From Gammaproteobacteria bacterium (GTDB lineage: Bacteria > Gemmatimonadota > Gemmatimonadetes > Longimicrobiales > Gaopeijiaceae), in contig VXNP01000139.1 in assembly GCA_009840525.1 (NCBI GenBank), forward strand, positions 1-34,453: 34,453 nt of DNA, written 5' to 3'. A model generated the notes under the pieces. That model saw only the letters and a program-made list of their open reading frames with translations. It was not told where the DNA came from and made no database searches. The position numbers and the translations under genes were made by a program. Each line of letters begins with the position of its first letter. Positions within the stretch are counted from its first letter, which is position 1. This document shows, one piece after another, positions 24,089 through 31,615 of the stretch.

Positions 24089-25558
24089 TTATGACCGAAA
24101 CATCGGGCCGGCACCGGTACGGAGCACGCCCGCGAGGATGGTATGCGCCTCTCGTGCGTCAATGAGGTCGAGAAGCATGCGGGTCAGGCGAGCGGGTTCC
24201 GGCGGCACCTGGTCGCGTTCCAGGGACTGCTCACGGAGCCAGTGCCAGCCGCGAAACAGGTGCGCGCCCGAGGTCTCCGGGGCGAGATCCGGAGGCGGCC
24301 CGGAGTAACCGGGCAGGTCGAGGGACACATGCACGAGTCTCGGATCGGCGACCGCGGCCGTCCGGGCGACGCCGTCGGACGCGCCGACACCGGCGACCTC
24401 GAGGTGATGGGCGCCCAGCGCGTCGGTCACGCGGCGCACGGCCTCGACGCAGTGGACCAGGCCGAGCGCGTCCGGCAGGGCCGAGCCGGCGTGTCCCGGC
24501 AGGTCGAGTAGCGCGTCGCCGCTGGCCAGGATGGGCTCGACGGTTGTTGTGGACGCCCCCAGCGGTGGTATGACGAGGCGGGTCACCGGTTCTTTGCGGC
24601 CGGGTCGGTAGCAGATCTGGCCGAAGCTCGCGTCCACGTGCCGCGTACGGCCTGTGTCGAGGCAAAGCTCCGCGGCGTCGACGAATCGCTCGGGCAGGAT
24701 GTGGCCGAGGTGCTTGTCGAGGCTCGCCCAGCGCTCCTCCGAGGACGGCCCGCAGTGCGCCATCGTCACGTTGGGGCCCCAGTCACAGGCGTCGAGGCGT
24801 CCCGTCCACCTTGTGAGGATGCTGCCCTGCCAGCGCAGCATCACGAGAGGGATCGCAATGGGCCGCAGGTTCTCCACCCGTTCGTTGCGGAAGGCTGCAC
24901 GATAGACTGCCTCGTAGCGCGGTCCTGCCCGCAGGTAGCCGCGTGCGGTGACGTGCATCGCCTCGGGGGCGCCGAGCGCCGGAGAGATGCGGTTTTCCGC
25001 TGCGGGGTACTGCCACGGGAAGAACAGCGTGGCGTCGTGGGCGGCATGCCAGGCGCGGGCGAGGTGGCTGCCGTCGGCGCTCGCGGTAACGTCTGGCAGG
25101 TAACCGGCCGTGATGCGTTCCCGGTCGGCGTCGTCGAAGGCCGCGGCGTTGTCGAGCATCACGCCACACACGGCACGGGGTTCCGCTTTCGCCCATTCGA
25201 CGGCGATCTGGGCTCCGGTTGCGGAACCGTACACGGCCACGCGATCGAGTCCGAGGGCGTCGCGCAAGGCCGACATCGCCCGTACGCAGGGGGCAAGGTC
25301 GTGCACGGGCCCGGGGAGAGGATCCGAGTCGCCGAATCCGGGCGTGTCCGGCGCGATGACCGTCACTCGATCCGCGAGTCGTGTCATGAGCGGCGAGAGG
25401 AAGCCGGAGTCGAGCGGGGAGGGGTGCAGGAGGAACAGCGGCGGCCCGTTCCCGGTCACACGGTAGTGCAGGTCCAACTCCGCGCCGTCCACGTCCACGC
25501 GGGCGGTCGCCCGGCGTATCGCGGCGTCCGACGGGACTCCAGAGGACGCGACGGTCAC
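24089..25558 (-). CDS. Tandem alpha/beta-hydrolase-fold protein
   Basis: This 489-residue protein appears to have two alpha/beta-hydrolase units. The first (about 28-300) has LFLLHPSPLDSG, VIAPDTPGFGDSDPL and the nucleophile elbow VYGSATGAQIA, where the nucleophile position of G-x-Nuc-x-G is A113. The second (about 325-489) repeats the pattern: LVIPPLGASTT, LLDLPGHAGSALPD, VRRVTDALGAHHLEVAG and an elbow VGASDG without a clear nucleophile. Some alpha/beta-hydrolases lack a serine and act as lyases, cofactor-free oxygenases or binding proteins. The GTG at 25558 overlaps the FAD-oxidase stop (GTGA). It lies between that gene and the regulator, and could sense or process the same metabolite. Confidence 0.78.
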   Translation of the reverse strand: MTVASSGVPSDAAIRRATARVDVDGAELDLHYRVTGNGPPLFLLHPSPLDSGFLSPLMTRLADRVTVIAPDTPGFGDSDPLPGPVHDLAPCVRAMSALRDALGLDRVAVYGSATGAQIAVEWAKAEPRAVCGVMLDNAAAFDDADRERITAGYLPDVTASADGSHLARAWHAAHDATLFFPWQYPAAENRISPALGAPEAMHVTARGYLRAGPRYEAVYRAAFRNERVENLRPIAIPLVMLRWQGSILTRWTGRLDACDWGPNVTMAHCGPSSEERWASLDKHLGHILPERFVDAAELCLDTGRTRHVDASFGQICYRPGRKEPVTRLVIPPLGASTTTVEPILASGDALLDLPGHAGSALPDALGLVHCVEAVRRVTDALGAHHLEVAGVGASDGVARTAAVADPRLVHVSLDLPGYSGPPPDLAPETSGAHLFRGWHWLREQSLERDQVPPEPARLTRMLLDLIDAREAHTILAGVLRTGAGPMFRS

Positions 25559-27138
25559 AGTCCGAGCGCGCCCGGGTTCACGCGGTCTTCGGGATCGATC
25601 TCGCGCTTCAGCGCCTGCAGCAGCGTGCGCGGCGGCTCCGCCAGGTCTCGGGCGAAGGGGTACAGGCGGCCGATCTGCAGGTGCACGGCGCCGTGCGCAT
25701 GCAGCGTCTCGATGACTTCGTCACGTAGCCACAGGACTTCAGCACGGGCCGCCGGATTGTCGGGAAAGTCGTTGGTCTTGCGCAGCACCTGGGCCTCGAC
25801 GGTACACCGGTGGAGCGCGGTCAGCCGGTCGGGCCAGTAGAAGACGGGTTCGATCACGAAGCAGTCCGTGTCCGCGTAGGTGAAGAGTGCCCCGTGCACG
25901 ATGCCGTGCTCCGCACATGCTGCGCCGTTGCGCTCGAACAGCGTGAGGATGGCGTCGTAGGCGGCGATGGCCCGCGAATGCGGTACGAGTCCGTGAACCG
26001 GCAGCCAGCGTTCCCCGGAGGGACCGATCATGGAGTTGAGCGGGCCGAAGGGGTGGGCGCGGGTGACCGTCGGGATGGTGTTCTCCACTTCGTCGCCGCC
26101 CGCGTCCCGTCCGATGCGGCGGATGCGCTCGGCGGCGTCCGCAGCCGCCGCGCGGGTGCGTTCCTCGATCATGAAATGCGCGGAGTAGCGCTCCTCCGGC
26201 AGGAACCGCCGGCCGGCGGCGGCGACGCGGGCGCCGGTCCTCAACTTGTCGAGGACGCCGCCCTGGGCGACGACCGTCTGGCCCAGGGTCTTGACGTCCC
26301 GCGCCAGCGACTCGCGTTTCATGCGCTGCGCCTGCAGGGTGGGGTCGAATCCGAAGCAGGCCTCCGCGAGGCCTTGCCGGGACACCTCCGACATCGCGCG
26401 GAACAGCCCGCCGTGGTCGGCGAAGGTCATGCTGACCCCGATGCGCGCCTCGGCCACTGGCACGAGCTTGAGCGTCGCCGTCGCCTTGATGCCGAACGCG
26501 CCGGCGTCGCAGGTGAACAATCCCGTAAGGTCCGGCCCGTAGTGGCGGAAGAACGGCGTTGCCCCGGTGCGCGCGGCGGCGCCGGTCCGCAGCACGCGGC
26601 CGTCCGCCAGCACGATCTCGAACCCGACGACGGAGTCGGCCGCGCAGCCGTGGCGTCCACTGCCCCAGAAGAGCGCGTTCTGCGACAGGGAACCGCCTAC
26701 CGTCGCGTGGAGGCCGGAGAGGGTGCCCCAGAACGGCGTGCGCACCCCCAAGGGTTCGAGTGCCTCGTGCAACGCCTTCCAGGTACAGCCGGCCTGCACC
26801 GTGACGTACATGTCCTCTGTGTTGACCTCGAGTACCTCGGCCATGGCCGCCATGTCCAGGCACAGGGTGCGCTCCCGTTGGCAGACGTAGCCGCCGCTGT
26901 AGGACATGCCGCCGCCGCGCGGGACCAGGACGAACTCGTGCGCAGCCGCGAACAAGACCGTCTCGACGAGATCCGCGATCCCGGACGGGCGCACCACCGC
27001 GGTCACCGTATTGGCGTCGCCGGAGATGTCCTGGCCGTACAATGCCCGGGACGCCTCGTCGACCAGTACGCTGTCGGTCCCGATGCTCTCCGCCAACGAT
27101 GCCAGGACGTTCCCGGCCATAGGTTGGGATGCGGCCAT
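25555..27138 (-). CDS. FAD-linked oxidase (VAO/PCMH family)
   Basis: This 527-residue flavoprotein of the vanillyl-alcohol oxidase / p-cresol methylhydroxylase superfamily has the FAD pyrophosphate loop PRGGGMSYSGG at about residues 73-83 and a second FAD segment from LSGLHATVGGSLSQNALFWG to CAADSVVGFEIVLADG. The C-terminal cap ends DPEDRVNPGALGL, as in the family. The reaction may be oxidation of an alcohol, hydroxy acid, amine or phenol; the electron acceptor is unknown. I start at the ATG at 27138, where GGAGG sits eight bases upstream; the earlier in-frame ATG at 27204 lacks a ribosome-binding site. It is the first gene of the minus operon opposite the amidohydrolase operon, across site D. 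Confidence 0.87.
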   Translation of the reverse strand: MAASQPMAGNVLASLAESIGTDSVLVDEASRALYGQDISGDANTVTAVVRPSGIADLVETVLFAAAHEFVLVPRGGGMSYSGGYVCQRERTLCLDMAAMAEVLEVNTEDMYVTVQAGCTWKALHEALEPLGVRTPFWGTLSGLHATVGGSLSQNALFWGSGRHGCAADSVVGFEIVLADGRVLRTGAAARTGATPFFRHYGPDLTGLFTCDAGAFGIKATATLKLVPVAEARIGVSMTFADHGGLFRAMSEVSRQGLAEACFGFDPTLQAQRMKRESLARDVKTLGQTVVAQGGVLDKLRTGARVAAAGRRFLPEERYSAHFMIEERTRAAAADAAERIRRIGRDAGGDEVENTIPTVTRAHPFGPLNSMIGPSGERWLPVHGLVPHSRAIAAYDAILTLFERNGAACAEHGIVHGALFTYADTDCFVIEPVFYWPDRLTALHRCTVEAQVLRKTNDFPDNPAARAEVLWLRDEVIETLHAHGAVHLQIGRLYPFARDLAEPPRTLLQALKREIDPEDRVNPGALGL

Positions 27139-27210
27139 CGCAAGCCCTCCTCGATACCGCCGGCCGCAGGCGAAGGCCCTGCGGGCGCGCGGCGTTGACT
27201 CCATTGAATC

Positions 27211-27228
27211 CTAATGATAAGACAATAG
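27211..27228. promoter_or_regulatory. Operator-like site D in divergent promoter
   Basis: The plus strand reads CTAATGATAAGACAATAG, matching 14 of 18 positions of the idealised CTAATGATATATCATTAG and sharing the ten-base CTAATGATAA/T block with site C. It lies 72 bases before the FAD-oxidase ATG and 31 bases before the amidohydrolase ATG. The GntR gene is third in the adjacent minus operon, a standard autoregulatory arrangement. Confidence 0.72.
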
Positions 27229-27259
27229 GTGTTTTAGTGTCGCGATCAGGGTGTCCCGC

Positions 27260-27973
27260 ATGCCGGACATGCAGAGTTCGGACCTGACCCCCCGGCAGTA
27301 CTGGGCGGAGGTCAAGTCGAATCCCCGCCGCGCCCGGTTCGGCTTCGGAGAGAAGGCGGCCCTCATCAACATCGACCTGCAGCGGGCGTACACGGACGTC
27401 GACAGCTTCGCGACCGCGTACCGCACCGACCCCAACCAGATTCCCTATATCAACCGCCTCGCGCAACTCGCGCGGCTCAGGAACATGCCGGTGATCTGGA
27501 CGTACGTGGCGTACATGCGCAATGCGGACGACGCCGGGGTGTGGGGGACGCGCACGAACACCGAGGACTCGCTGCAGAACATCGCGGAAAACGGCGAACG
27601 GGCCGAACTCGACCCGCGCCTTGACGTGGACCTTGACCGCGACGCCGTCGTCAACAAGCGCATGGCGAGCGTGTTCCACGACAACCCGATCCCGTCGCTG
27701 CTCGTCTGGCACAAGGTGGACACGGTGATCCTCACGGGCGGCAGCACCTCGGGTTGCGTGCGCGCGTCGGCGGTGGGGGCGCTCTCGCATGGATACCGCA
27801 CGATCGTTCCCGAGGAGTGCGTCGCCGACAAGCACGAGATCCCGCACTTCGCGAACCTCTGCGACATCATGCTGAAGTACGGGGACGTGGAGCCTTTCGC
27901 GGCGGTCGAGGCGTGGCTCGCCGACCATGCGGGTTGTCCGCCCATCCGCGCCGCGCGCGGCGTGCCGTTCTGA
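27260..27973 (+). CDS. Isochorismatase-family amidohydrolase
   Basis: This 237-residue cysteine hydrolase has the family triad: D39 in LINIDLQ, K133 in VVNKRMASVF and C166 in TGGSTSGCVRASA. All three are intact, which suits N-carbamoylsarcosine, maleamate or related half-amide hydrolysis better than isochorismate (no enterobactin context). I prefer the ATG at 27260, with AGGG eight bases upstream, over the GTG at 27251. It is the first gene of plus operon D, followed 11 bases later by two deacetylase-like genes. A ring-opening imidase followed by a half-amide hydrolase would release ammonia and a dicarboxylic acid (inference). Confidence 0.9.
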   Translation: MPDMQSSDLTPRQYWAEVKSNPRRARFGFGEKAALINIDLQRAYTDVDSFATAYRTDPNQIPYINRLAQLARLRNMPVIWTYVAYMRNADDAGVWGTRTNTEDSLQNIAENGERAELDPRLDVDLDRDAVVNKRMASVFHDNPIPSLLVWHKVDTVILTGGSTSGCVRASAVGALSHGYRTIVPEECVADKHEIPHFANLCDIMLKYGDVEPFAAVEAWLADHAGCPPIRAARGVPF

Positions 27974-27984
27974 GCGCGCCCGCG

Positions 27985-28923
27985 ATGCGCGCGGATCTCG
28001 ACCTTTACCGCTACCGGGCCTGGGACGAACGGCTGCCGATCCGCTGGCCGGGCGGCGCGCGGCTCGCGTTCTGGGTCGCTCCCAACATCGAGTTCTACGA
28101 ACTCGAGCCCCCGGCGAATCCCGCGCGCCGCGCCTGGCCGCGACCCGTGCCGGACGTGCAGGGCTACGCCACCCGCGACTACGGCAACCGGGTGGGTCAC
28201 ATGCGCATGATGGACTTGCTCGACCGCTACGGCGTGCGCGGCTCGGTGAGCCTGTCGGCGGCGATGTGCGACCACCATCCGGAGATCATCGAGCTCTGCG
28301 CCTCGCGCGGCTGGGAGTTCTTCAGCCACGGCATCTACAACACGCGCTACGCCTACGGCATGGACGAGGCGCAGGAACGTGCAATGATCGAAGACTCCGT
28401 GGACGCGATCGCGCGCCACACGGGACAGCGTTGCGCGGGGTATCTCGCGCCCGCGCTCACGCACACGGAACGGACCCTCGACCTGTTCGCGGAGGCGGGC
28501 GGCATCTATACCTGCGACCTGTTCCACGACGACCAGCCGACGCCGGTGCGGGTGCGCTCGGGCAAGCCGTTCGTGTCCGTCCCCTACTCGCTCGAGCTCA
28601 ACGACACGATCGCCTACGTGGTCAACCGGATCGAGCCGCGCCGCTACGGCGAGATGATCAGGCAGGCGTTCGACCGGCTGTATCGCGAGGGCGAGCACGG
28701 GGGGACGGTGATGTGCGTGCCGCTGCACGCATACCAGGTCGCCCACCCGCACCGGATCCGGGCGTTCGAGGAGGCGCTGGCCTACGTGGTCGGTCACGAA
28801 AACATATGGCTCGCCACGGGTCGGGAGATCGCCGAGCACTACATCGCGCACTACCATGACCTCGACACGGCACCCGCCGGCGGGATCGGCGACGGAGACG
28901 CCGGCGAGGGAGGTACGCCGTGA
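27985..28923 (+). CDS. PuuE-like polysaccharide deacetylase family protein, first metal histidine missing
   Basis: This 312-residue NodB-fold protein begins RLPIRWPGGARLAFWVAPNI and has RDYGNRVGHMRMMDLLDRYGVRGSVSLS, as in a widespread uncharacterised branch. The H-x4-H motif reads GWEFFSHGIYN: W110 replaces the first histidine and H115 remains. The C-terminal VPLHAYQVAHPHR could supply another ligand. No signal peptide, so it is cytoplasmic. It overlaps the next paralogue by 4 bases (GTGA), and the pair may form a hetero-oligomer. Role: imidase/amidase-like hydrolysis or ligand binding; which one cannot be decided here. Confidence 0.83.
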   Translation: MRADLDLYRYRAWDERLPIRWPGGARLAFWVAPNIEFYELEPPANPARRAWPRPVPDVQGYATRDYGNRVGHMRMMDLLDRYGVRGSVSLSAAMCDHHPEIIELCASRGWEFFSHGIYNTRYAYGMDEAQERAMIEDSVDAIARHTGQRCAGYLAPALTHTERTLDLFAEAGGIYTCDLFHDDQPTPVRVRSGKPFVSVPYSLELNDTIAYVVNRIEPRRYGEMIRQAFDRLYREGEHGGTVMCVPLHAYQVAHPHRIRAFEEALAYVVGHENIWLATGREIAEHYIAHYHDLDTAPAGGIGDGDAGEGGTP

Positions 28924-29858
28924 CGCTCGACGCGGACCACCTCCGGTATCCGAACCGCCGCCAGGGCATGGACCACGACCGCTACGACTGGTCGATGCTC
29001 GCCGCGCGGGCCCCGATCGCGTGGCCCGGCGGGGCCCACGTGGCACTGTGGGTGAACGTGGCGGTGCAGTTCTTCCCGCTCGACCAGGCCGGCAAGCCGT
29101 TCCCGCCGCCCGGCGGTATGAGCACGCCCTATCCGGACCTGCGCCACTTCACGCTGCGGGACTACGGCAACCGCGTAGGCATCGTGCGCTGCCTGGAGGC
29201 GCTCGACGCGTTCGGCATCCGCCCGACGTTCGCCGTGAACGGAGCCGTTGCGGGGCGCTGTCCGACCCTCATCGAGCGGCTCGTTGCGCGCGGCGACGAG
29301 ATCCTGGCGAGTTCCTGGCACATGGACACGGTGCACCACGGCGATATGGACGCCGTCGCAGAGCGGGAGCTCGTCGATCGCACGCTGACGACGCTGCGCG
29401 AGCGCACTGGACAGCCCGTGGAGGGCTGGGTGAGCCCAGCCGGTTCGCAGAGCCACCGCACGCCGGACATCCTGGTGGAGCATGGCGTCCGCTACATGGG
29501 CGACTGGATCAACGACGAACTGCCGTACGCGTTCCGCACGGACGCCGGGGAGGCCGGGGAGATCGTCGCCCTGCCCCTGTCCCTCGAACTCGACGACCAA
29601 TTCCTCATTGGCGCCAGCCTGCACTCCGAGTGGGAGTACGCGACCCAGGTGAAGGACGCCTGCGACTATCTCGTGGCGGAAGCTGCGGCGACCGGCCGGG
29701 GGCGACTGCTGGCGCTGTCGGTACACCCGTGGCTGCTCGGGCAGCCGCACCGCATCGGCGCGTTCGAGTCGGTGCTCGAGCACCTTGCCGCGACCCGCGG
29801 TGTCTGGTCCGCCTCGGCTTCGGAAATCGTCGCTGCGTGGCGTGACCAGCAGGACTGA
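28920..29858 (+). CDS. PuuE-like polysaccharide deacetylase family protein, metal histidines missing
   Basis: This 312-residue paralogue of the previous gene shares the start pattern (APIAWPGGAHVALWVNVAVQFF) and RDYGNRVGIVRCLEALDAFGIRPTFAV. The region of the H-x4-H motif reads GDEILASSWHMD, with D126 and S131 in place of the two histidines. The nearby WHMDTVHH stretch and a C-terminal SVHPWLLGQPHR could supply ligands, but the canonical site is gone. The GTG at 28920 has GGAGG eight bases upstream. Equal lengths and the coupled overlap suggest a stable complex with the 27985 product, possibly an inactive partner subunit (inference). Confidence 0.83.
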   Translation: MTLDADHLRYPNRRQGMDHDRYDWSMLAARAPIAWPGGAHVALWVNVAVQFFPLDQAGKPFPPPGGMSTPYPDLRHFTLRDYGNRVGIVRCLEALDAFGIRPTFAVNGAVAGRCPTLIERLVARGDEILASSWHMDTVHHGDMDAVAERELVDRTLTTLRERTGQPVEGWVSPAGSQSHRTPDILVEHGVRYMGDWINDELPYAFRTDAGEAGEIVALPLSLELDDQFLIGASLHSEWEYATQVKDACDYLVAEAAATGRGRLLALSVHPWLLGQPHRIGAFESVLEHLAATRGVWSASASEIVAAWRDQQD

Positions 29859-30654
29859 AGCCGCCCTGGCGCTTGCGGGCGCCCTGGCGCTGCTGATCGG
29901 CGCGTCGCCGTCCCTTGCCAGCCCCGCGGAACTGGTGGAACTGCTCGCGGGCGAATACGACAACAACGAGCAGGTCTGGCAGCAGAGTGTTGACGGCGAG
30001 CCGCAGGACCCCCGAAGGCACTGGCTTTTCCGCCGTCATGGACCGAGCGGCCTCGAATTGGCGGTGGGCCGGGGGCAGGCGGCGCCCGATTCGCCGGCGT
30101 GGACGCTCTCCTTCTCCCAACGCGCTGGCGGCATCGTCTCCGAGGTCCTCGGCGCCGCCGTGTGCCGCTATCGCTGGCGCGAGCGGCACGGTGGCTACGA
30201 GGGGCGCGCCGCGGAGGATTGTCCCGGCTTGCCCGCCGAATTCCGCGTGGATCCGGAGTGGCTAACCGCCTCGTGGCGGGGGGAGTCGGGGGAGAGGGTG
30301 GAGCGGGCGCGAAGGGCGCGGCACTACAACGGCTGGGTGGCGCTGCAGCGCCAACGCCTCGATCCCTCCGCCGTTCCGGACGACTACGTGTTCCTGCGTG
30401 CGGTGCGCTGGCACGACGAGGGTTTCGTGCTCCCGGTCCTGGACGGGGACCGGCCGACGGGCTACGCGATCGAACTCGCCCGGCTCACCTACCAGAACAC
30501 GCGCACTGCCGTGCTCAAGCTCGGCGTGGTGGACCTCGCCACGGGCGAGACGCTGGCCTACTCGTGGGCAGAGCCCGGCGCCAGCCGCATCGGCATCAAC
30601 CTGCGCTGGATCCAGGCCGGGCTGACGCGGGAGGCGAGCGGCGCGGCGCGCTGA
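29842..30654 (+). CDS. Exported protein, CpcT/CpeT-like
   Basis: This 270-residue protein has a Sec-type signal (MTSRTEAALALAGALALLIG, cleavage near SLASPA) and begins its mature part with LVELLAGEYDNNEQVWQQ, which resembles the first helix and turn of CpcT/CpeT chromophore-lyase-like proteins. A CRYRW and CPGLPAEFRVDPEWLTASW segment follows, with the conserved cysteines expected for that fold, then a beta-rich C-terminus. In cyanobacteria CpcT/CpeT attach bilins to phycobiliproteins; the proteobacterial relatives have no known role. The GTG at 29842 overlaps the deacetylase stop by 17 bases. Assignment to the family rests on pattern only. Confidence 0.6.
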   Translation: MTSRTEAALALAGALALLIGASPSLASPAELVELLAGEYDNNEQVWQQSVDGEPQDPRRHWLFRRHGPSGLELAVGRGQAAPDSPAWTLSFSQRAGGIVSEVLGAAVCRYRWRERHGGYEGRAAEDCPGLPAEFRVDPEWLTASWRGESGERVERARRARHYNGWVALQRQRLDPSAVPDDYVFLRAVRWHDEGFVLPVLDGDRPTGYAIELARLTYQNTRTAVLKLGVVDLATGETLAYSWAEPGASRIGINLRWIQAGLTREASGAAR

Positions 30655-30678
30655 CGGCCCCGCTTGCTCCCCGGCGCC

Positions 30679-31578
30679 TTACCGGGCCCCGCGTTCAGGT
30701 GCCTGCTCGACACCCTCGCTCACGCGACGATAGTAGATCCAGCTGGTGACGTTAGGCCGGGCGTCGTCGAGGGGCGGCGGTTCCGCGTAGTCGGGATAGT
30801 GGGCGGCGATCTCCTCCTTCATGCTGTCGGGCAGCGCGTCCCACGAGGAAAGCCGGAGCCCGGACGTGTGCATGTAGACAGCGCCCTCGCGGCCGCCCAT
30901 CTTCATCCAGGGCAGCCAGTCGGACATGCGCGCCCAGCCGACGTGGCTCGCCGCACGGGGCAGGTCCCCATCGAGCAGTTCCGCGGCGTCGCCGAAGAAG
31001 TTGAACATCTCGGTCGCATGGTACGTGCCGCCCACCTCGGACTGGAAACCTCCGCCGAGGGGATTCGGATAGAATAGCGGAACGGTGTTGGTCTGCCGCC
31101 ACAGGCCGCCTTCGACGTGCCCGCTCCAGCGCATCGGCGCGCCCCGGGGGCCGGTCTCGTACATGCCGAAGTTGACCGGGTCGTTGGCGACATGCAGCAC
31201 CTCGACGGTCTCGCCGGTCCAGGGGTTGTCCCAGGTAGCCAGCGCCTCGCCGGTCGCGGGGTCCCGGTAAATGAGGAGTTCCCGAGAGACCATGCGGAAT
31301 CCGTTTCCGCGCTCGGGGTGTGTGTCCGCCACGCAGGCGCGCGCGTTCATTCCCTCGACGTCGAACAGGTGCCGGTCCCGCTCGCCCTGGCGGCGCGAGA
31401 ACGCCCGCCCTTCCCACCAGAACGTCGTAGCTTCGCCATCGACCGTAGAGCACATGATCTTGCGCGACACTGTCAGGGCGTCCTGGGGGTGGTTCGGGTC
31501 CAGTTCGCGCGCGGCTGCAGGGGACAGCAAGCCGAGGGCGAGGAGCGCCAGGGAGATCCGGATGAAGTGCTGGTTCAT
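30679..31578 (-). CDS. DUF1838 family exported protein
   Basis: This 299-residue protein has a signal peptide (MNQHFIRISLALLALGLLSP, cleavage after AAA). The mature part has DUF1838 marks: RKIMCSTVDGEATTFWWEGRAFSRRQGE, HLFDVEGMNARACV, ELLIYRDPATGEALATWDNPWTGE and a C-terminal YPDYAEPPPLDDARPNVTSWIYYRR. The domain is found in periplasmic proteins of proteobacteria, often with TonB receptors and oxidoreductases; its function is unknown. AAGGAAA eight bases upstream supports the ATG at 31578. It is last in the operon receptor / flavin oxidase / DUF1838 and converges with the CpcT-like gene, 24 bases away. Confidence 0.85.
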   Translation of the reverse strand: MNQHFIRISLALLALGLLSPAAARELDPNHPQDALTVSRKIMCSTVDGEATTFWWEGRAFSRRQGERDRHLFDVEGMNARACVADTHPERGNGFRMVSRELLIYRDPATGEALATWDNPWTGETVEVLHVANDPVNFGMYETGPRGAPMRWSGHVEGGLWRQTNTVPLFYPNPLGGGFQSEVGGTYHATEMFNFFGDAAELLDGDLPRAASHVGWARMSDWLPWMKMGGREGAVYMHTSGLRLSSWDALPDSMKEEIAAHYPDYAEPPPLDDARPNVTSWIYYRRVSEGVEQAPERGAR

Positions 31579-31615
31579 GGTCGTGTTTCCTTGCCTAAGG
31601 TGACGGTCGCGGCCA

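Noticed and set aside
25739-27928. 729-codon minus-strand frame spanning operator D
   Set aside because: It crosses the divergent promoter and reads in the wrong phase of the FAD oxidase and antisense to the amidohydrolase; low-complexity composition.
27445-29966. Long minus-strand frames opposite the amidohydrolase and deacetylase genes
   Set aside because: Translations are histidine-, arginine- and valine-rich shadows; the plus-strand frames have complete domains and ribosome-binding sites.
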